DNA of 64,000 bases, from NCBI GenBank assembly GCA_963995525.1, contig OZ023205.1:54604663-54668662 (forward strand). The letters are read 5' to 3'. A model generated the notes under the pieces. That model was not told the DNA's origin. It did not search any database and saw only the letters and a list, made by a program, of their open reading frames with translations. Below are positions 60,206 through 64,000 of the stretch, piece by piece; positions within the stretch are counted from its first letter, which is position 1; every line of letters starts with the position of its first letter. Origin of the DNA: Escarpia spicata. Taxonomy: Eukaryota; Annelida; Polychaeta; Sabellida; Siboglinidae. Position numbers and translations under genes: made by a program.

Positions 60206-61505
60206 AGTCTTTGCAGAGGTCTGTCTACCAGTGCATCTGTCAACACAAATCACGGAGCTGACCAGCCCATTGCCGGTGCTGGGCAGTGCATTTCTCTCCT
60301 TGTACTGTTGACATTGTACTATTGGTGATTTGGTCGTCACCACGTATTGTGATAAAAATCAATTGAAACGGTGGCACCATCTGTTGAGTGGAACATATAC
60401 TAATGCGCATCAATGCTGGATATCACAACTGTCAACATTGTGGGTAATATCTTGGCAACTATATCACGTCAGCTGAATCTGACGGCTATCGGTTGTGATT
60501 TAGAAAGCCATTTTGGATCACTCAAAATCTTATCACACATTGGTGGGATGGGTGGTGGTTTAAACCAATATGAAACACTGTGTGTTTTTATTGACTACGA
60601 TCTTGTGAGACCATCCTTTAGAAGTACTTGGCATCTCTACGGGACCACGCAACAATGTAACTGTAAATATGCCTCAATCGGTCACAACAGAGGTAAAATG
60701 TTTGATAGCAACGTCGGACTGTCGGGAGAATGCTGGCTGCCAGGTGGGTGTTGCTTGGGTCCGTAAAGGAATTGTGGGCACGGCAGGTGTTCCAAGGAAG
60801 ACCTGTTTTTCCCTAGCCGCAACGCTCACCTGTTTGGGTTTACCAAGCACCAAACTTTGCTATTTATGATGCCCCGTTCACAGCAGCTACCCTAGAATGC
60901 CAGCCTAAAAAAAGTGTGATTTGTGATGGTTATTACGTTTATTTCCAGTCGTTGTTCTTGAGTTTGATCAGTGAGTAACGGGCAGCACCATGTGCGCTGT
61001 CGTTTCTACGAGTTACAGGCATGCCGATGTCACCGCGTTTGCACAGTTGGATGCTCAACAATAGTTCTGATGTGGACATACCATTGATGTAGAGATTGCG
61101 TTAGGCCATGTAATGGCAATACGTTTGAAGGAGTGAATCAGTTTCCACAGCACGCAATAACATAGTAAACAGCAGAAATTTCAGTTCAGTAACAGTGCAG
61201 GATTTTCTTTGATAGATATATTTTATTAAAATTAATATATTTTCATGATGTATGCATTTTCATTTATTGATTTACTAGGATTTATATGGTGTTTGTACAT
61301 GCGTGCATGTGTGCATGAATATATATGATATTATGCACATGCACACTTAACTAAATTATATCACTTGTATCATTAAATGTCATTACAATCCATCTATGAT
61401 GTGCATAATGCAGGCCACAAGAGCTGTGAAATACCTGCAGGCAAACATTATGGTCATTTAGTAAGACAATCTTTAGTGCTCGAGTGTAAAGCACCTCATG
61501 TAGTT

Positions 61506-61793
61506 TTTAACAAGACTTGGTGCCGTGTAGGTGTAGTTTTAACAAGACTTGGTGCCGTGTAGGTGTAGTTTTAACAAGACTTGGTGCCGTGTAGGTGTAG
61601 TTTTAACAAGACTTGGTGCCGTGTAGGTGTAGTTTTAACAAGACTTGGTGCCGTGTAGGTGTAGTTTTAACAAGACTTGGTGCCGTGTAGGTGTAGTTTT
61701 AACAAGACTTGGTGCCGTGTAGGTGTAGTTTTAACAAGACTTGGTGCCGTGTAGGTGTAGTTTTAACAAGACTTGGTGCCGTGTAGGTGTAGT
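61506..61793. repeat. 32-bp minisatellite, 9 copies
   Basis: The unit is TTTTAACAAGACTTGGTGCC then GTGTAGGTGTAG. Units are essentially identical, so the expansion is recent. Confidence 0.97.
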
Positions 61794-64000
61794 TTCATTA
61801 GTACTGTTATTACCAGCACACCATTGATTATATACTTGCTTCCCATCAGCATTGCTGGCTAATTCACGGTGTGCCGCCATTTACGAATCCAATCAGCATT
61901 GCTCTAATTAGATTTGCGTCACATTGAGCATAATGTAATTAAAGCACGCACAAGTTCAATATGCCTGTGAACACTTTCGCTGTATAGCGTGCCATCAGGG
62001 TATGGCTTGACAAGTGTTTGAGTACGGATGATTGGCACGATATTGGACAGCTAATGCTTGTTTAAAATGCCCTGGATTCTGACACGTGGACAGTTGATTT
62101 TTTCACAAGCTTTGATCACTTGCATAGCTCATCGTTAACACTGAATCTGTGTATTTGTGTAGTCATATGTTTCACTGATTTTATGCAATCACAAATCAAA
62201 TGTCATCGTAATGGAGTGGCAATTATCTTGCAGTGGTTAATTTATGAGCAAAGAATGCAGTGATTGGTCTATGAGCAAACTATCCACTGTGGTTGGTTTA
62301 TGAGCAAAATATGTTTCAGTTATAAAGCTGTTGGTTTATGTGCTTATAAGAACATTAGCCATCCTCGATCCACTGCTGTCGTTCATGTGGCTACAGCAGT
62401 TGCCTCTAGATTATGGGCAAGTGCTGCTAAGAATAATCACCATTTGTTATGCTCTATCATTATCAGTTGTTTGTAATCATTATCAGTGGCGGTGGCAGGG
62501 TTCTTCTGTACCCAGTACGTCTATCAGTGGGTAATACACAAATGAACAAAGCAAAATACAAAGGGTACCCTACTGCCATGGTGCTTATGTGTGTATATCA
62601 GGTATTGTTATTCCAGTCTACCATTATTCATTACACGTCGACATGGAATCGTGATTCATCACCCACTGTGGTGGTGATTCCATGAATCCTTACATATAAA
62701 TCTACATGAGCCCCAGGTTCCTAATATGTACACCAGGCACCAGCCTACTAGGATTCCATACACATGTGTACATGATTCCATGCTCTGTAGAAGTTGGTAC
62801 CAATCGGAGGGTTATACCGACTCGGCAATGACAAGACATGTTGATGGGTAACAAGGAGGGCCTGTCAAGGTTAAGAGAGTTTCACCTCTGCTGTCAGCCT
62901 CCATAGCGGCCTGCACAGGTGATGTAAGATGCCACCCTTACCTGTGTGCTGCCATCGCGGCTTGTCTGCCCACGGACCCTTGTACACTCAGTGCCACCTC
63001 TTGGCTGCACCGCGTAAATCCAACAGGGCACCACCGACCGAGAGCACTATTCCAAGCACGGTGGTGCTGCGTGCGTGTGTGCGTGTGTGTGCCGCTCAGA
63101 AAAGAACGGCTGCTGTAGCTTTCCCTGCTTTCCCCACCACCAGCTAACAGGTTTCCGTGTAGGGGGAAGAGTGGGACCTCCTCCCTATCAGCGGCTACAC
63201 TGGGCGGCTGTCTGTGATGCTGCTTCAGCAGTGGTGCAGTGTTAATTATAGGTCGCCTGTATACACACTGCCCGCCTGCCCAGCTGTTGTGTGTGGACTG
63301 CCTGCCTGGTCTGACTCTATGCCACTGCAGGGTCTCCCCCAACCCTCCAGAGTCTACACAGGTATATACAGTTGACACCAGTGTATTCCTTTGTTTATCT
63401 GGTAGTGTGGTTTTTGTGTGAGGGTACTTAGGTTAGGATATCATTTGTGTTGTGGGTGGTTTGTTTATTGGGTCATTCCTTGTGAAATCAACAATTTGGA
63501 TTTTTTATGAAAAAAATCACATGTTTTTTTTGGACAATTTCAAAGAAAAGTAAAGATTTCAATTTTTTCAGTCATTTTGTGAATCTTACTTAATTAACTC
63601 ATTTTTTGTTTAAATGAGCTTTGTAAAGTTACTAAGTGATATAAGTCAACTCACAAGGTGTATATACAACGTTATAGTATGGATATGAAATGTGTTAATT
63701 GTTAATTAATTTAGTGCCACACACAAGGCTGAAAGTTTTCATAATATTGTTATTTTCTTTGCAGATTTTTGTTTAAAAATTTTTCTAAATTCAACCTATA
63801 AGTAATAATATAAATTAGCCACACTATACTTTTTTAATTAGATTATAGTTAATTTATATTTAAAATTGTCCCGTACGACACATCAAGTTTTGGCATCTTT
63901 TCTTTAGGCATAGCTCATTTCAAGTTGGCCCTAACTGTTTGATTTACTACTAAAATAATAGGTGGCTTCATATTTTATATAATATAGGCCCATGATGTAG

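Larger units (their letters stand above)
54243..64000 (+). other. DCP1 intron 2 (partial, runs off right edge)
   Basis: No further DCP1 exon was recognised. It contains a short hAT-like element (54366-54941), a 37-bp minisatellite (58800-59135), a tiny Penelope-like element (59846-60205) and a 32-bp minisatellite (61506-61793). Two GC-richer patches (55480-56040 and 62900-63400) have short open frames on one or both strands with no recognisable homology. The stretches 56050-58790, 60220-61500 and 61800-62900 show nothing I can name. Confidence 0.6.

Noticed and set aside
60413..60766. 117-codon plus-strand frame
   Set aside because: No recognised family; composition not clearly coding; likely chance.
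62938..63378. 146-codon minus-strand frame
   Set aside because: GC-richer patch with open frames on both strands and no homology seen.
54243..64000. DCP1 exon 3
   Set aside because: Searched for an HGF...NRL coding stretch and found none; probably outside the window.

Overview
This is eukaryotic (animal) genomic DNA, not bacterial. It is AT-rich and mostly non-coding, with spliced exons carrying GT/AG sites, many tandem repeats, and a mixed load of transposable elements (CR1-like LINE, a second LINE remnant, Penelope-like element, hAT elements, tRNA-derived SINEs). The two genes I can recognise are deeply conserved animal genes. Gene structure, repeat content and the channel's N-terminal sequence suit a bilaterian invertebrate, probably marine (mollusc, annelid, brachiopod or invertebrate deuterostome), but I cannot place it more precisely.

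Two genes are arranged head to head, with start codons about 16 kb apart. (1) The 5' end of an L-type voltage-gated calcium channel alpha-1 gene (CaV1) runs on the minus strand: coding exon 1 (26523-26577), exon 2 (25941-26397) and exon 3 (13129-13234). The three exons join in phase, and the 106-bp third exon has the length I recall for the matching human CACNA1C exon. Intron 2 is 12.7 kb, and the intron after exon 3 runs off the left edge. (2) The 5' end of the mRNA-decapping gene DCP1 runs on the plus strand: exon 1 (42558-42701) and exon 2 (54202-54242), separated by an 11.5-kb intron. The rest of the gene lies beyond the right edge.

Layout. 1-13128: CaV1 intron 3, with a 52-bp minisatellite, two loci of a GC-rich promoter-like repeat, two 5'-truncated LINE 3' ends and a 20-bp-arm hairpin. 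13235-25940: CaV1 intron 2, with two non-autonomous hAT-like elements and a 3.1-kb array of 45 x 69 bp that is open as a 1,059-codon frame and has a 15-unit higher-order duplication. 25941-27120: CpG-rich 5' end of CaV1. 27120-42557: intergenic, with a short-TSD hAT-like element, G-rich degenerate repeats, a LINE remnant, a perfect (AG)178 tract, a tRNA SINE, a broken hAT transposase gene containing a perfect 23-bp-arm palindrome, another hAT element, and a 2.4-kb LINE with an intact reverse transcriptase frame. 42702-54201: DCP1 intron 1, with a 39-bp array, a (CA)n tract, a hairpin, another hAT element, a 40-bp array and SINEs. 54243-64000: DCP1 intron 2, with a short hAT-like element, a 37-bp array, a tiny Penelope-like element with perfect 107-bp inverted ends and an 11-bp target-site duplication, and a 32-bp array.

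The strongest lead for something new is a group of non-autonomous hAT-type elements. Each has CAGGG-type ends and 5- or 8-bp target duplications, and several carry their own short palindromic motif array just inside the ends. A broken hAT transposase with a zinc-finger-like N-terminus lies in the same window. Second is the compact Penelope-like element.
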